Assembly: GCA_050633665.1 (NCBI GenBank)
Contig: JBOEGY010000007.1
Coordinates: 1-64,000, forward strand
DNA: 64,000 nucleotides
Source: JAUIAI01 sp050633665
Lineage (GTDB): Bacteria; Pseudomonadota; Gammaproteobacteria; Burkholderiales; Burkholderiaceae_E
Direction of reading: 5' to 3'
Below are positions 35,258-44,517 of this stretch, piece after piece. How positions within the stretch are numbered: the stretch's first letter is position 1; the number at the start of each line of letters is the position of its first letter. The translations under genes were made by a program, and so were the position numbers. The notes under the pieces are model-generated. The model was not told the origin of the DNA, did no database searches, and saw only the letters and a list, made by a program, of their open reading frames with translations.

Positions 35258-37636
35258 CTAGAGGCCCAGCACGGATTTGGCAATAATGCCGCGCTGCACT
35301 TCACTCGTCCCGCCAGCAATCGTTCTGCCCCGCCCTTCCAGGTAAGACGCCATCGCGGTGATCGCATGATCGGGGACGATTGAGGTCGCGTTTGCGCCTG
35401 CCACCAAGGCCTGCGGCTGCAAGGGCAAGGCGTCAAGCCCGACGGTACGGGCGACCCACTTGTCGAGTTCCTGGGTCAGTTCGCCGTTAAGGGTTTTCGT
35501 TAACGACGCGAGCACGCCGGGCGTCTGCCCCTGCCCTGACATTTCAAGAATACGCCGCCAGGTGAACTCCAGTGCCGTGGCTTCGATCTCCAGCGCCGCA
35601 ATCTCCCGGCGGAAACACGGGTCGTCGATTAACGGTGTGCCGTCGGCATTTGATTGTTGTGCCGCGGCGTGTTTGATCCTCCTCAGTTTCTTGGCCAGAT
35701 GGGCAAATCGGCTGACCCCGCCGCGCTCAAACTCAAGCAGGTATTTGGCAACCGTCCAGCCCTGGTTCTCCTGGCCGACTCTGTTCGCCTTGGGCACGCG
35801 CACATTGTCGAAGAAAACCTGATTTTGTTCATGAGCCCGGTTCAGGTTGTAGATCGGCTTAACGCTAATGCCCGGGGAGGCCATGTCAATCAAAAGGAAG
35901 GTAATGCCGCGCTGCGCCCGCCCTTCATTTGAGGTTCTCACCAGGCAGAACATGTGCGTGGCTTCGTGTGCGTTCGAGGTCCAGATTTTTGATCCATTGA
36001 TGAGATAGTCATCACCGTCCGACACCGCCGACGTTTTCAGCGACGCCAAATCAGAACCGGAACCCGGTTCAGAATAACCCTGGCACCAGGTATCCTCACC
36101 TGCCAGCATGCGCGGCAGAAAATAGTCTTTCTGCTCCTGGGTGCCATAGCCCATCAGACACGGCCCGCACATCTCCAGCCCTTGCAAGACCGCATTGGGT
36201 GCGTCGGCCCTGAGCGATTCGTCATCGAAGATCTGGCGTTGCCTTTCGTCCCACCCCGGCCCGCCATACTCAACCGGCCAACTCGGCGCCGCCCACCCGT
36301 TGGCGTGGCGGATTTTCTGCCAGGCGATACCCGGCGCCATTCTTGGCGTCAAGCCCGTGGACAAGCGCCCTGTCTCGCGCAGATCGTCCGGGAGGTTGGC
36401 CTTGATGAATGCGCGCACCTCACGGCGAAATGCCTCGTAGTCAATGCCCGTCGCATCGCCGGGTTTGCTCACCTCCGAAATACCGGGCTCCAGTTCGAGC
36501 GTGGCGGCATAGCGCGTCAGATGGTAGTGCTCGTCGCCCAGCAGCGCCTCAATCGCCAGTAAGCGTTTGAAATAATGGCCTAGCCGGAGTTCGTCAGTCG
36601 TTCCCATTCCGCCGTGAATCTGCACGGCTTTTTCACCAATCAACTTTGATGAGGCACAAACATGCACCTTGAGCGCCGAGGCGGCGCGGCGCGCGGACTC
36701 TCCGCCCATCGGCACTCTTTCCAAAGCCATCGCCAGCATCGAGGCAGATTGCTCCCAGGCAATATACATATCGACCATCCCGTGCTGCAACACCTGAAAC
36801 GATGCCAGCGACACCCCAAACTGCTCACGCGTACGGGCGTATTCAATGGTGTCCTTGATCAGGATATCCATGGCACCAATGGCCTCGGCACAATTGGCGA
36901 CGATCGCCTCGTTGATGACCGTCTCGATGGCGTCGGCATTGCTTTCAGGATTGCTTTCGGGATTGCCGAGTCTGGCCGACGCAGACACCCGGACGCTGTT
37001 AAAAACGAAGTCGCCCGCGCGAGACTGATCGACAATGGGATAAGCGGTGCATTCAATACCCTCGCTCGCCGCCGCCACCAGAAAAACCTCGATGCCGGCA
37101 CGCTCGCGCTCGGCACCGCTGGAGCGGGCGGTCACGAGCAGGTAGTCGGCACTCGGTCCGTTCAAGACCATCACCTTCTCACCGCTGATCAGGTAGTCAT
37201 CGCCATCGCGCTCAACAGTGCAGCCGACACAAGCGGGGTTACCAGCGGACCGGCGCTCTGTATGAGCCAGCGCAAGCTGCATCTCGCCAGCAATCACAGG
37301 CGCCAGAACCCGGTCAATATGCGCCTGGGTACCCAATAGCTCGACAAGCCTGCCGCCCAGCACCAGCCCTGGCACATAGGGCTCAAGCACCAGACCCCGG
37401 CCAAAGACCTCGGCCACCACCGCAACATCGGTCAGCCCGCCGCCAAAGCCGCCGTTTTCTTCCCGGAACGGGATAGAAAGCCAACCCAATCTGGCAAAAG
37501 TCTTCCAGTTGTCCGCGCTGTACCCCAAGGGGGTCTGCGCCAGGGCGCGGCGCTTTTCAAACGGATAGTCCTGCGCCACAAAACGCTCGACACTTTCCTG
37601 CAACAGACTTTGCTCTTCCGAACGGCTAAATCCCAT
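35258..37636 (-). CDS. Tandem double acyl-CoA dehydrogenase
   Basis: 792 aa from ATG 37636 (MGFSRSEEQSLLQESVERFV). It is twice the usual ACAD length. Domain 1 spans about 1-370 and domain 2 about 390-792. Domain 2 carries the FAD/substrate motifs CQGYSEPGSGSDLASLKTSA and WTSNAHEATHMFCLVRT and ends GTSEVQRGIIAKSVLGL. Domain 1 has the related YARTREQFGVSLASFQVLQH and IHGGMGTTDELRLGHYFKRL. In related systems two ACAD subunits form a heteromer; here they are fused. FAD-dependent alpha,beta-oxidation of an acyl-CoA is likely; substrate unknown. Confidence 0.88.
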   Translation of the reverse strand: MGFSRSEEQSLLQESVERFVAQDYPFEKRRALAQTPLGYSADNWKTFARLGWLSIPFREENGGFGGGLTDVAVVAEVFGRGLVLEPYVPGLVLGGRLVELLGTQAHIDRVLAPVIAGEMQLALAHTERRSAGNPACVGCTVERDGDDYLISGEKVMVLNGPSADYLLVTARSSGAERERAGIEVFLVAAASEGIECTAYPIVDQSRAGDFVFNSVRVSASARLGNPESNPESNADAIETVINEAIVANCAEAIGAMDILIKDTIEYARTREQFGVSLASFQVLQHGMVDMYIAWEQSASMLAMALERVPMGGESARRAASALKVHVCASSKLIGEKAVQIHGGMGTTDELRLGHYFKRLLAIEALLGDEHYHLTRYAATLELEPGISEVSKPGDATGIDYEAFRREVRAFIKANLPDDLRETGRLSTGLTPRMAPGIAWQKIRHANGWAAPSWPVEYGGPGWDERQRQIFDDESLRADAPNAVLQGLEMCGPCLMGYGTQEQKDYFLPRMLAGEDTWCQGYSEPGSGSDLASLKTSAVSDGDDYLINGSKIWTSNAHEATHMFCLVRTSNEGRAQRGITFLLIDMASPGISVKPIYNLNRAHEQNQVFFDNVRVPKANRVGQENQGWTVAKYLLEFERGGVSRFAHLAKKLRRIKHAAAQQSNADGTPLIDDPCFRREIAALEIEATALEFTWRRILEMSGQGQTPGVLASLTKTLNGELTQELDKWVARTVGLDALPLQPQALVAGANATSIVPDHAITAMASYLEGRGRTIAGGTSEVQRGIIAKSVLGL

Positions 37637-37820
37637 CGTTGTACCCTGCTCTTTTATTGGACTATGCGTCGTTATGCGCACTTTGAAAAAACCGGGGGGT
37701 GCCTAAAGGCGTAAGCCCTCAAGGCAACCATTATGCCCTTGTTCAAAACAGCGAATAATCTGCCACGCGCGGCTCCCGCGTCACGCTCGACGAGAGTTCA
37801 AGCCCGATGATCTGCCGATT

Positions 37821-37859
37821 GCCCGCGGCGAATGCCCGCGGCGAATGCCCGCGGCATCG
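37821..37859. repeat. Three 13-bp tandem repeats
   Basis: GCCCGCGGCGAAT occurs twice, then GCCCGCGGCATCG. It sits just past the 3' end of the metallo-beta-lactamase gene, upstream of which nothing else is encoded. Confidence 0.8.
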
Positions 37860-37877
37860 TGGATGACACCTGGTCTG

Positions 37878-38870
37878 CTAACAGTCCTTGTTCCGCTCAA
37901 TAACCAAACGCTTTTCAGCGCGCCCCTGCAAACCAGCCAACTGCTTTTGGAATCCCTGTGGATCAACCAAAGGGTGGGGCTCACCTGCCTTACGATTGGG
38001 AATCTTGCTGGCAGCCTCGGGCAAGCCGGTGCTGAAACCATGAGTGGTGAGGTGCACGGTGATCGGCGCATCATTCGAGGCGGCCAGATCCTGAATACGC
38101 TTCACGCTGTCAATGTAAGCCTTGACCTGGGCCTCGCACTTGATAGCGTTCAAACCAAGACCACCGACCGTGAACACATGATGGGTGGTATCGCCGTCTT
38201 TTGCTTCAAAACCATAAGAGGCTGTCCCAAAAGTGTGGCCCGGTGTTTCATAAGCGGTGAAGGTGGCCCCGCCCAGCGTAAAGGCTTGCCCATCTTTGGC
38301 CACAGTGCCGGTCTGATCCACAAACGTCCAGGGACGCCGACCGCGTTGCGACTTGGCTGAATCCGCGAATGCTTCGTCCCAGCCCGCCTGGGTCATTACA
38401 AACTCAGCATTGGGCATCAAAGGCTTTAGTTTGTATGCGCCGCCCACATGGTCAAAGTGACCGTGGGTCATCAGCACGTACTTGATATCGGCCATATCAA
38501 CACCAAGCTTTTTGATGTTGCCGATCAGCAGATCCACAAACGGTTCATGTAGCGTATCAATCAGCACATAGCCGTCGTCGGTGTCGACCAACCATGCAGA
38601 CACCCAGCAAACCCCCACGTAGTGCACATTGTCAAACGCTTTATAAGGTTCGACAGCCTGGGCTTTCGGGTCACCCAGCCAGCGGCCAAGGTCTGGCGGC
38701 ATCTTGCCGGTTTTGCCGAACTCGATAAAGCGCGACATGATGGTCTTTGACGGGCAACCGTCAAGTGACGGTGCTGCCTCTTTTGACTGGGCCTGGGCAA
38801 GTGGCACGCCAAAGCAGGTTGTCATCACGGCCACAGCCAGGGTCTGTTTGAAACGATTGATTGTTCTCAT
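37878..38870 (-). CDS. Periplasmic metallo-beta-lactamase fold hydrolase
   Basis: 330 aa with a Sec signal (MRTINRFKQTLAVAVMTTCF then GVPLAQAQ). Zinc motif THGHFDHVGG (about 135), then ETPGHTFG (about 209) and a distal His in TVHLTTHG. Mature protein resembles subclass B3 or related periplasmic hydrolases, but a true lactamase role is not shown. The gene starts about 25 bp beyond the FAH gene's end, on the same strand, so it may be co-transcribed with the hpa cluster. Confidence 0.82.
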   Translation of the reverse strand: MRTINRFKQTLAVAVMTTCFGVPLAQAQSKEAAPSLDGCPSKTIMSRFIEFGKTGKMPPDLGRWLGDPKAQAVEPYKAFDNVHYVGVCWVSAWLVDTDDGYVLIDTLHEPFVDLLIGNIKKLGVDMADIKYVLMTHGHFDHVGGAYKLKPLMPNAEFVMTQAGWDEAFADSAKSQRGRRPWTFVDQTGTVAKDGQAFTLGGATFTAYETPGHTFGTASYGFEAKDGDTTHHVFTVGGLGLNAIKCEAQVKAYIDSVKRIQDLAASNDAPITVHLTTHGFSTGLPEAASKIPNRKAGEPHPLVDPQGFQKQLAGLQGRAEKRLVIERNKDC

Positions 38871-38894
38871 GGTGTCTCCCTTCTATGCTGGTTT

Positions 38895-39848
38895 TTATTT
38901 GTCTGCAGGCGCTTTCGCTGCCTGCAGATTTGCCAATAGATGCTCAGGAACCCGCTCATCGAATCCCAGCGCAACCCGTCTCACTTCAGGCGTATCGGTC
39001 GGCGCATGACCGACACCCAGTGCTGCAGCACGCGGTGCCTCGATCGCGGTAACCGTGCCCGAAACCCGCCCAATGCCCGTCACTTCACATTCAACCACGT
39101 GGCCGGGATCAACCGATCTTGAATGGCAAGGTGTTCCCATCAGAATGACGTCGCCCGCGTTCAATGTAATGTGTCGCGCGATATCTGCGATGACATAGTG
39201 TGGTCCCCAAATGGTCTCATCAGCAATCACCGCTTCCTGCACGACTTTGCCATTGACATAGGTTCTGAGCGTTTGTTCAAAAAGATTCACGCCACTGACC
39301 AGGCCAGGACCAATGGGCAATAACGTGTCGGCGCCCTTCACCCGCAACATGCTGCCCTGATCGGTATCCCGGAAGTCCTGTAGACCCATATCCAGTGCGG
39401 CGCAAAATCCGACGATGTAATCCCAAGCCTCATCTGGGGTTACATTGCGGCAGTTTTTGCCGATGACAACCGCATATTCGCCCTCATAGTTCAGGTACTG
39501 ACAGTCGGCCGGCTTAAGAATCTGGCAGCGATGCCCGTTCAGTGCGGTATTGGGCTTGGTGAAATAAGTGGGCGTTGCGGTTGGCCGAGGCTTTTGCCGC
39601 GTCTCCATGCTGCGAGAACTGTACGAGATATGGATCGCAATAATCTTGCTGGGATTTACTGGCGGTAAATGCGTGACCTCATCGGCATCAACCACCCGGC
39701 CATCATCCAGGCGTAGCCGCTGCGCTGACCCGTCTTCTTCAATCAGGGTGGCCCAGTACGCGCTGCCGCCAATCATGATGTGCCTTCTTTCTACGCGTGG
39801 GCCTCGCATGACGGCCGGCAACGCCTTAAATGGAAATTCGAAATTCAT
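38895..39848 (-). CDS. FAH-family hydrolase/isomerase of the hpa cluster
   Basis: 317 aa from ATG 39848 (MNFEFPFKALPAVMRGPRVE); the longer open frame overlaps the dioxygenase gene. Core motifs of fumarylacetoacetate hydrolase-fold enzymes: IIAIHISYSSRSMETRQKPR, TYFTKPNTALNGH, NYEGEYAVVIGKNCRN and VILMGTPCHSRSVDPGHVVE. In homoprotocatechuate degradation such proteins (HpaG-like) act as decarboxylase/isomerase on ring-cleavage products. The role here is from context. Confidence 0.82.
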   Translation of the reverse strand: MNFEFPFKALPAVMRGPRVERRHIMIGGSAYWATLIEEDGSAQRLRLDDGRVVDADEVTHLPPVNPSKIIAIHISYSSRSMETRQKPRPTATPTYFTKPNTALNGHRCQILKPADCQYLNYEGEYAVVIGKNCRNVTPDEAWDYIVGFCAALDMGLQDFRDTDQGSMLRVKGADTLLPIGPGLVSGVNLFEQTLRTYVNGKVVQEAVIADETIWGPHYVIADIARHITLNAGDVILMGTPCHSRSVDPGHVVECEVTGIGRVSGTVTAIEAPRAAALGVGHAPTDTPEVRRVALGFDERVPEHLLANLQAAKAPADK

Positions 39849-39855
39849 GCTCACC

Positions 39856-40725
39856 TCAGGATTGTTCAAACCAGATATGAATATTGCCGGTGCCACGCGC
39901 GTTTTCGTATTCGCAAAGAGGCTCACCGGTGGCGCGGCACGCCCGCCCGCCCATCGCACCAGCCATTTGCAGATAATGCGCCCCGAAAGCCTCCCAGGGC
40001 TTTTTCCGATAGTCATCATCCCAGCGGTCAAGAATCAGATCGTGGCGGCCCTGGCTAAACAATTCAATCGCCCGTTTGTCACTTTCAATGTTCTCTGGCC
40101 TGGAGACATTACTTTCATGAAAGATCCTTGGGTGGTTTGGCTGCCAGTCAATGTTGTTGAACTTATGACTCAACGCACCGGAAGCCAGCAGTGCAACGTC
40201 TAAATCGCTCCTGTGAATCGCTTCAGCAATGGCTTCGCCCGACTGAAGGAAATGCGGCCAATCGCAGTTCTGGCATGAACTCACCGTCACCACCGGCGTG
40301 TTACTCAGTTCAAGCCTCAAATGCTTGATCAGATTTATCGTTGCATACTGACGCCCAAGACCCGGATCGCGGACCGACCGGTTATAACCGCCCTGCTCTC
40401 GCGAAACATCCTCAATGAGTTGGGCCAGTCCCGGGTGCCCGCGATAGTCATACGGCACGCCATTCAGATACCACGGCATTTCATCGGAGATAAACGTGCC
40501 GCTGTATGCCTCGCCGCCATCAACCAGATGGTAGCCAGTGGTAAACCAGTGCGAATCAAAAATAATCACGGCGTCTGGCTTGGCTGCCTGAAGCCGATCG
40601 CGCAATCGAGCGTAGCCTTCAATTAGTGAAGAGTCTTCACCGGCGCCTTGCAAACGCCTGAATTCTTCGCATTGCATTAAGCCCGGATGGTGGGAGACAA
40701 GTGCTCCGCCAACTATTTGGCCCAT
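39856..40725 (-). CDS. hpaD: Class III extradiol ring-cleavage dioxygenase
   Basis: 289 aa, LigB superfamily. The non-haem iron site is visible: GALVSHHPGL (His near 12-13), IIFDSHWFTTG (His about 58) and the distal acidic ligand region. LASGALSHKFNNIDW (about 180) is the catalytic-His loop of homoprotocatechuate 2,3-dioxygenase relatives. It opens the aromatic ring of 3,4-dihydroxyphenylacetate or a close analogue. Neighbouring FAH, dehydrogenase and hydratase genes support the homoprotocatechuate pathway. The gene symbol is by analogy. Confidence 0.8.
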   Translation of the reverse strand: MGQIVGGALVSHHPGLMQCEEFRRLQGAGEDSSLIEGYARLRDRLQAAKPDAVIIFDSHWFTTGYHLVDGGEAYSGTFISDEMPWYLNGVPYDYRGHPGLAQLIEDVSREQGGYNRSVRDPGLGRQYATINLIKHLRLELSNTPVVTVSSCQNCDWPHFLQSGEAIAEAIHRSDLDVALLASGALSHKFNNIDWQPNHPRIFHESNVSRPENIESDKRAIELFSQGRHDLILDRWDDDYRKKPWEAFGAHYLQMAGAMGGRACRATGEPLCEYENARGTGNIHIWFEQS

Positions 40726-40752
40726 ATCGTTTTCTCGGTTGAGTTAATGGAA

Positions 40753-42240
40753 TCAGCGGTGACTAAAACTCGCCTTGAAAGGTTTCTTTGGCAGAACGAC
40801 GTCTTTGATATTGCTGAAGAACTCGAAACTCCAGTCGCCACCTTCCCGGCCAATACCACTACGCTTGATGCCACCAAACGGGGCCGCCAGATCGCGAATG
40901 CCAAAACTGTTGACCCAGATGAATCCAGTCAAGACACGCTCGGCAATCTGCGCGGCATGATCAGTCTGGCCATAACAAATGCCGCCCAGGCCATAGTCGG
41001 TGCCGTTGGCCATGGCCACCGCTTCATCGTCATTCTTGAATGTCTGGAGAGTGAGCACCGGCCCGAAAACCTCGTTTTGCACGATTTCGGCCTCTTGCTC
41101 AACATCGGTAATCAGGGTCGGTTCTACATACTGAGCGCCATAGGCGTGCTTATTACCCCCCCATAAAACGGTCGCGCCTGACGCCCTCGCCCGATCAATA
41201 AAACCGAGAATCTGTTTAACCTGCCGAGGATGAATAACGGGCCCGACTTCGGTGCCCGATTCACGCGGATCTCCCACGGTCAACTGCTCAACGTTTGCCC
41301 TCAGCGCCGCGATAAAGCGATCGGCGACAGCCTCATGAACCAGTAACCGGGTGCCGGCCAGACACACCTGACCGGCATTTCGATACATCAGCGCGGCGGT
41401 AGCGGCGGCATTGTCGATGTCTGCATCTTCGAGCACGATAAACGGACTCTTGCCGCCAAGCTCCAGGCTGCAAGGCACCAGATTCGCACCGGCAGCCTGC
41501 GCAATGAGCTTGGCGGTTGGCACGGATCCGGTAAATGAAACCCGGGCCACCCGCGGATCACTGACTAGCCTCGCGCCGGTGCCCGCGCCATCACCCTGGA
41601 CGACATTGAGAACACCTGGCGGTAAGCCTGCCTCATGCGCTGCCTGCGCCAACAGCGAGCAAGTCATTGGCGCCCACTCGGGTGGCTTCAGGATGCAAGT
41701 GTTTCCGGCCGCCAGAGCAGGCCCCAACTTCCAGGTTGAAAGCATCAGGGGAGCATTCCAGGGCGTAATGATGACGGCAATACCCGCCGGATCATGGCGC
41801 ACGCGGTGCTCGGCCTGTTCGGTATCGATCAACTTGTCTTGCAGCGTAAGCGCATGCTCAGCAAACCAAGTGATATTGAGCATGGCCCTGGGCACCACGC
41901 CATGCTGCATACGGGATAACAAAACGCCCGCATCATTGCTTTCCAGTGCGCAAAACGCCTCTGCCCGTTTACCGATTTCAGCGGCAAAGCGATCGAGAAT
42001 AGGTTTGCGCTGAGCCGCTGCCATTCCCGCCCACTCGGGAAACGCCGCCTGAGCCGCCCGAATCGCTTGCTCGACATCATCAGGCGAGCCTTGAGAGATT
42101 TCGCCCAGCGCGCGTTGATCGATTGGGCTATTCACCACAAAGCGCTCCTTGCCCGGCACGCGTTCACCGTTGATGTAATGATCTCCAGAAACCAGGACGC
42201 CAGCGACTTCAAATGAGCTTTGTTTCACGGTTGTTCTCAC
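40753..42240 (-). CDS. hpaE: Aldehyde dehydrogenase, CHMS dehydrogenase-like
   Basis: 495 aa with GTG starts at 42240 or 42228. NAD-binding and catalytic motifs: ITPWNAPLMLSTWKLGPALA, LELGGKSPFIVLEDAD (general-base Glu) and NAGQVCLAGTRLLVH (catalytic Cys). It would oxidise the semialdehyde formed by the dioxygenase, 5-carboxymethyl-2-hydroxymuconate semialdehyde if the pathway is homoprotocatechuate. The FAD-oxidase remnant lies between it and the hydratase. Confidence 0.85.
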   Translation of the reverse strand: MRTTVKQSSFEVAGVLVSGDHYINGERVPGKERFVVNSPIDQRALGEISQGSPDDVEQAIRAAQAAFPEWAGMAAAQRKPILDRFAAEIGKRAEAFCALESNDAGVLLSRMQHGVVPRAMLNITWFAEHALTLQDKLIDTEQAEHRVRHDPAGIAVIITPWNAPLMLSTWKLGPALAAGNTCILKPPEWAPMTCSLLAQAAHEAGLPPGVLNVVQGDGAGTGARLVSDPRVARVSFTGSVPTAKLIAQAAGANLVPCSLELGGKSPFIVLEDADIDNAAATAALMYRNAGQVCLAGTRLLVHEAVADRFIAALRANVEQLTVGDPRESGTEVGPVIHPRQVKQILGFIDRARASGATVLWGGNKHAYGAQYVEPTLITDVEQEAEIVQNEVFGPVLTLQTFKNDDEAVAMANGTDYGLGGICYGQTDHAAQIAERVLTGFIWVNSFGIRDLAAPFGGIKRSGIGREGGDWSFEFFSNIKDVVLPKKPFKASFSHR

Positions 42241-42248
42241 CAGTGGGG

Positions 42249-42424
42249 TTAACTGCGGTTGACAGCAAATGATTTGCCGTGGTTCATCAGGCCAAGCGGG
42301 TCAAGCGCCTGGCGGATAACTTGCATCAGCGCCAGTCGGCCAGAAAAGCAGTGATGTCTTGCCTGGCAACCAGAACGCGGCCGCTTATGGATGCTTTCAG
42401 CTTGCCAATATCCGGCTCACGCAT
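42249..42424 (-). pseudogene. FAD-linked oxidase gene with its centre deleted
   Basis: From ATG 42424 the minus strand reads MREPDIGKLKASISGRVLVA then RQDITAFLADWR, the N-terminus of glycolate-oxidase-type FAD-linked oxidases, and stops. In another frame, starting within the same bases, it reads LMQVIRQALDPLGLMNHGKS then FAVNRS and stop at 42249: the C-terminus of the same family. About 400 central codons are missing, with the join at GCGCTGATGC. It lies 11 nt after the hydratase stop, so it was an operon gene. Confidence 0.75.
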
Positions 42425-42435
42425 CGCCGTGTTCA

Positions 42436-43263
42436 TCAAACAAAACGCAATGAAATTGAGCCCAACGGCCCATAGTCCGCATGAAAACAATCGCCAACCG
42501 AACAGGCGACCGGACGCGTAAAGGATCCACCCAAAACCACTTCACCGGCAGCCAATGCCTCGCCATGCGCGCCGAGTCTGTTGGCGAGCCAGGCAACACC
42601 GTTGGCTGGGTGATTAAGGACGGCGGCCGCCAGACCCGATTCCTCAATCACGCCGTTTTTATATAACAAGGCGCCCGCCCATCGTAAGTCAATCTCATCA
42701 GGTCGGACCGGTCGGCCCCCCATAGCAATTCCGCCGTTGGCAGCATTATCAGCAATGGTGTCGAGCACTTTCCGCGGGGTACCGGATTGCTTGTCAATTT
42801 GCTCAATACGCGCATCAATGAGTTCAAGCGCGGGCACAACATATGAGGTCGCATCCAACACATCGGTGATCGTCACACCGGGGCCCTGCAACGGTTTAGC
42901 CAGAATGAATGCCAGCTCAACTTCAAGGCGCGGCACGATATAGCGCGCTGTCTCGACGTCAGTCCCGTCGCCGAGCAACATGTCATCAAGAAGAAGCCCA
43001 TAGTCGGGCTCAGTAATTTGCGAGGCAATCTGCATGGCACGCGATGTCAGGCCGATCTTATGCCCGATGGGCTTGCGACCCTCGGCCCGTTTGATTGCCA
43101 TCCAAGCATGCTGAATGGCGTAGCTGTCGGCGATGGTCATCTCGGGGTATCGCAAAGAGAACTGCGACACCTGAACGCCGGTCCGCTCAGCTTCATTAAG
43201 CAACGCCGCAAGTTCCTGGTGGGTGGCGGGTTCTAACGCCGTGTCGGTTTTGTGCATTGCCAT
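42436..43263 (-). CDS. hpaH: 2-oxo-hept-3-ene-1,7-dioate hydratase
   Basis: 275 aa, HpaH/MhpD family. Diagnostic stretches: GRKPIGHKIGLTSRAMQ, PDYGLLLDDMLLGDG, PRLEVELAFILAKPLQGPGV and NGVAWLANRLGAHGEALAAG. It hydrates the enol product late in the meta-cleavage route. It is first in the minus-strand hpa operon and is divergent from the LysR gene. The isomerase HpaF and aldolase HpaI are not in the window. Confidence 0.9.
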   Translation of the reverse strand: MAMHKTDTALEPATHQELAALLNEAERTGVQVSQFSLRYPEMTIADSYAIQHAWMAIKRAEGRKPIGHKIGLTSRAMQIASQITEPDYGLLLDDMLLGDGTDVETARYIVPRLEVELAFILAKPLQGPGVTITDVLDATSYVVPALELIDARIEQIDKQSGTPRKVLDTIADNAANGGIAMGGRPVRPDEIDLRWAGALLYKNGVIEESGLAAAVLNHPANGVAWLANRLGAHGEALAAGEVVLGGSFTRPVACSVGDCFHADYGPLGSISLRFV

Positions 43264-43358
43264 GAGCCTCGTGATTTGCCCGTAGTGTGGACAACCTCTA
43301 TTGGCAACACAAACAAAAAAAATTTGCTATTTATCAACACTTTATTGACAATAGAATC
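43264..43358. promoter_or_regulatory. hpa operon / lysR divergent promoter region
   Basis: 95 bp between the hydratase and LysR starts, AT-rich (AAAAAAAATTTGCTATTTAT). It holds TTTATTGACAATAGA-like sequence that could serve as promoter and LysR-box material. The exact T-N11-A site cannot be fixed by eye. Confidence 0.45.
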
Positions 43359-44324
43359 ATGTCATTTACCCGTTTCACCTTACGTCAGCTTGAGGCTTTC
43401 GTTACCGTCGCCGAACTGCACAGCTTTAGCGCAGCCAGTGATCGCCTCGCCCTGACCACGCAAGCGGTCAGCCGCCTTGTGGCGGAGCTTGAATCGGTTC
43501 TCGGCTTCAAGCTGTTTGTCAGAACCACTCGCCGGGTTCGTTTATCAGGCTCCGGCAGAGAGTTTCTCGCCGCGGCTGAAACAACATTGCGTCATGTCCG
43601 GATAACCGAGAAGACGGCCGATGACGTCTTGAATCGTGCATCGGGCGTCTTGCGGATAGCAGCGCCACAAGTATTGGCCAGTATGGTGTTGCCCGAAGCA
43701 ATCAAACACTTTGTCGAGCACAGGCCCAAAGTGATCGTTCGCATTGTCGACACAAAAGTTGAGGAGCTCGTTGACTGTTTGGCCGATGGTGACGTCGACC
43801 TGGCGATCGGGCCAGACCGCGCCCTCGCAGAAGCCGTTTCGCGACAAGCGCTATTCAATAGCTCCTGGGTTCTTTGGTGCCATCCACAACACCCGCTTAC
43901 CCGCTTGAAAAAGGTACGCTGGGTTGATCTGCGCCAGCATCCGCTCGTGTCTGCTGGCAATGACCATGAGCGTAGTGTTGCCCAAATGCGTATCAGCCTG
44001 CCAGAAGGTGAGCGCATCAGCCCGATAGATATTGTCGACAACATTTCCACCGCACTTGGTATTGCCTCCCGAGGGCTGGCGGCCACGTTGGCGCCTGCTT
44101 ATGTAGGCGTGATGGCCGAAAACTTCGGACTCGTCATGCGACGTGTGCTCAATCCTGAAACCGTGCGTCAAGTATGTTTGTATCGAAACGAACAAATCAG
44201 CGAATTACCCCTGACGGAAGCCTTTGCTGAACACCTGGCTCAGTGGATACCTGATTGGCACGCAAGCTACCTGCATCAGAGAGAACTAAAGGAGAACATA
44301 CTCCTTGAGCCTGACGACCACTGA
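43359..44324 (+). CDS. LysR-family regulator of the hpa operon
   Basis: 321 aa from ATG 43359 (MSFTRFTLRQLEAFVTVAEL). HTH: HSFSAASDRLALTTQAVSRL then VAELESVLGFKLF. The effector domain follows, with a C-terminal extension. An alternative upstream start at 43287 would place the intergenic promoter inside the gene. Divergent placement from hpaH makes it the likely activator, with a pathway intermediate as coinducer. Confidence 0.88.
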   Translation: MSFTRFTLRQLEAFVTVAELHSFSAASDRLALTTQAVSRLVAELESVLGFKLFVRTTRRVRLSGSGREFLAAAETTLRHVRITEKTADDVLNRASGVLRIAAPQVLASMVLPEAIKHFVEHRPKVIVRIVDTKVEELVDCLADGDVDLAIGPDRALAEAVSRQALFNSSWVLWCHPQHPLTRLKKVRWVDLRQHPLVSAGNDHERSVAQMRISLPEGERISPIDIVDNISTALGIASRGLAATLAPAYVGVMAENFGLVMRRVLNPETVRQVCLYRNEQISELPLTEAFAEHLAQWIPDWHASYLHQRELKENILLEPDDH

Positions 44325-44330
44325 GGCACC

Positions 44331-44460
44331 ATGCCACCAAATTATGCAGGCCGCTTGTCGAAGGCGCGCCGCACATACCGTGTTCGCGACACAAATCAGG
44401 TGCAGGCTTGCCGGCCTCATTTTTCTGCAGGATCTGGTGGCCTGAAAACTGTTATTTATT
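44331..44460 (-). pseudogene. Degenerate IS3 OrfA remnant
   Basis: The minus strand aligns with the OrfA start at 1-107: FSGHQILQKNEAGKPAPDLC and REHGMCGAPST versus FSDHQIIQILKQAEAGKPVP. In-frame stops, losses and a destroyed start show long decay. The element ends are gone. Confidence 0.8.
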
Positions 44461-44480
44461 CAGAGGAATCTTCGTCGCCA

Positions 44481-44511
44481 GACGGGACGCAGCAGCACTG
44501 CGCGTCCCGTC
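44481..44511. terminator. Perfect 10-bp hairpin after the repeat lipoprotein gene
   Basis: GACGGGACGC (44481-44490) and GCGTCCCGTC (44502-44511) pair fully around an 11-nt loop, 7 bp past the lipoprotein stop. No T-run follows, so termination is likely but unproven; an IS-end origin is possible as it borders the IS3 remnant. Confidence 0.5.
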
Positions 44512-44517
44512 CTGCGG

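Noticed and set aside
37878..38870. Antibiotic-resistance beta-lactamase
   Set aside because: Only the general metallo-hydrolase fold is visible; context is catabolic and zinc motifs alone do not prove lactamase activity.
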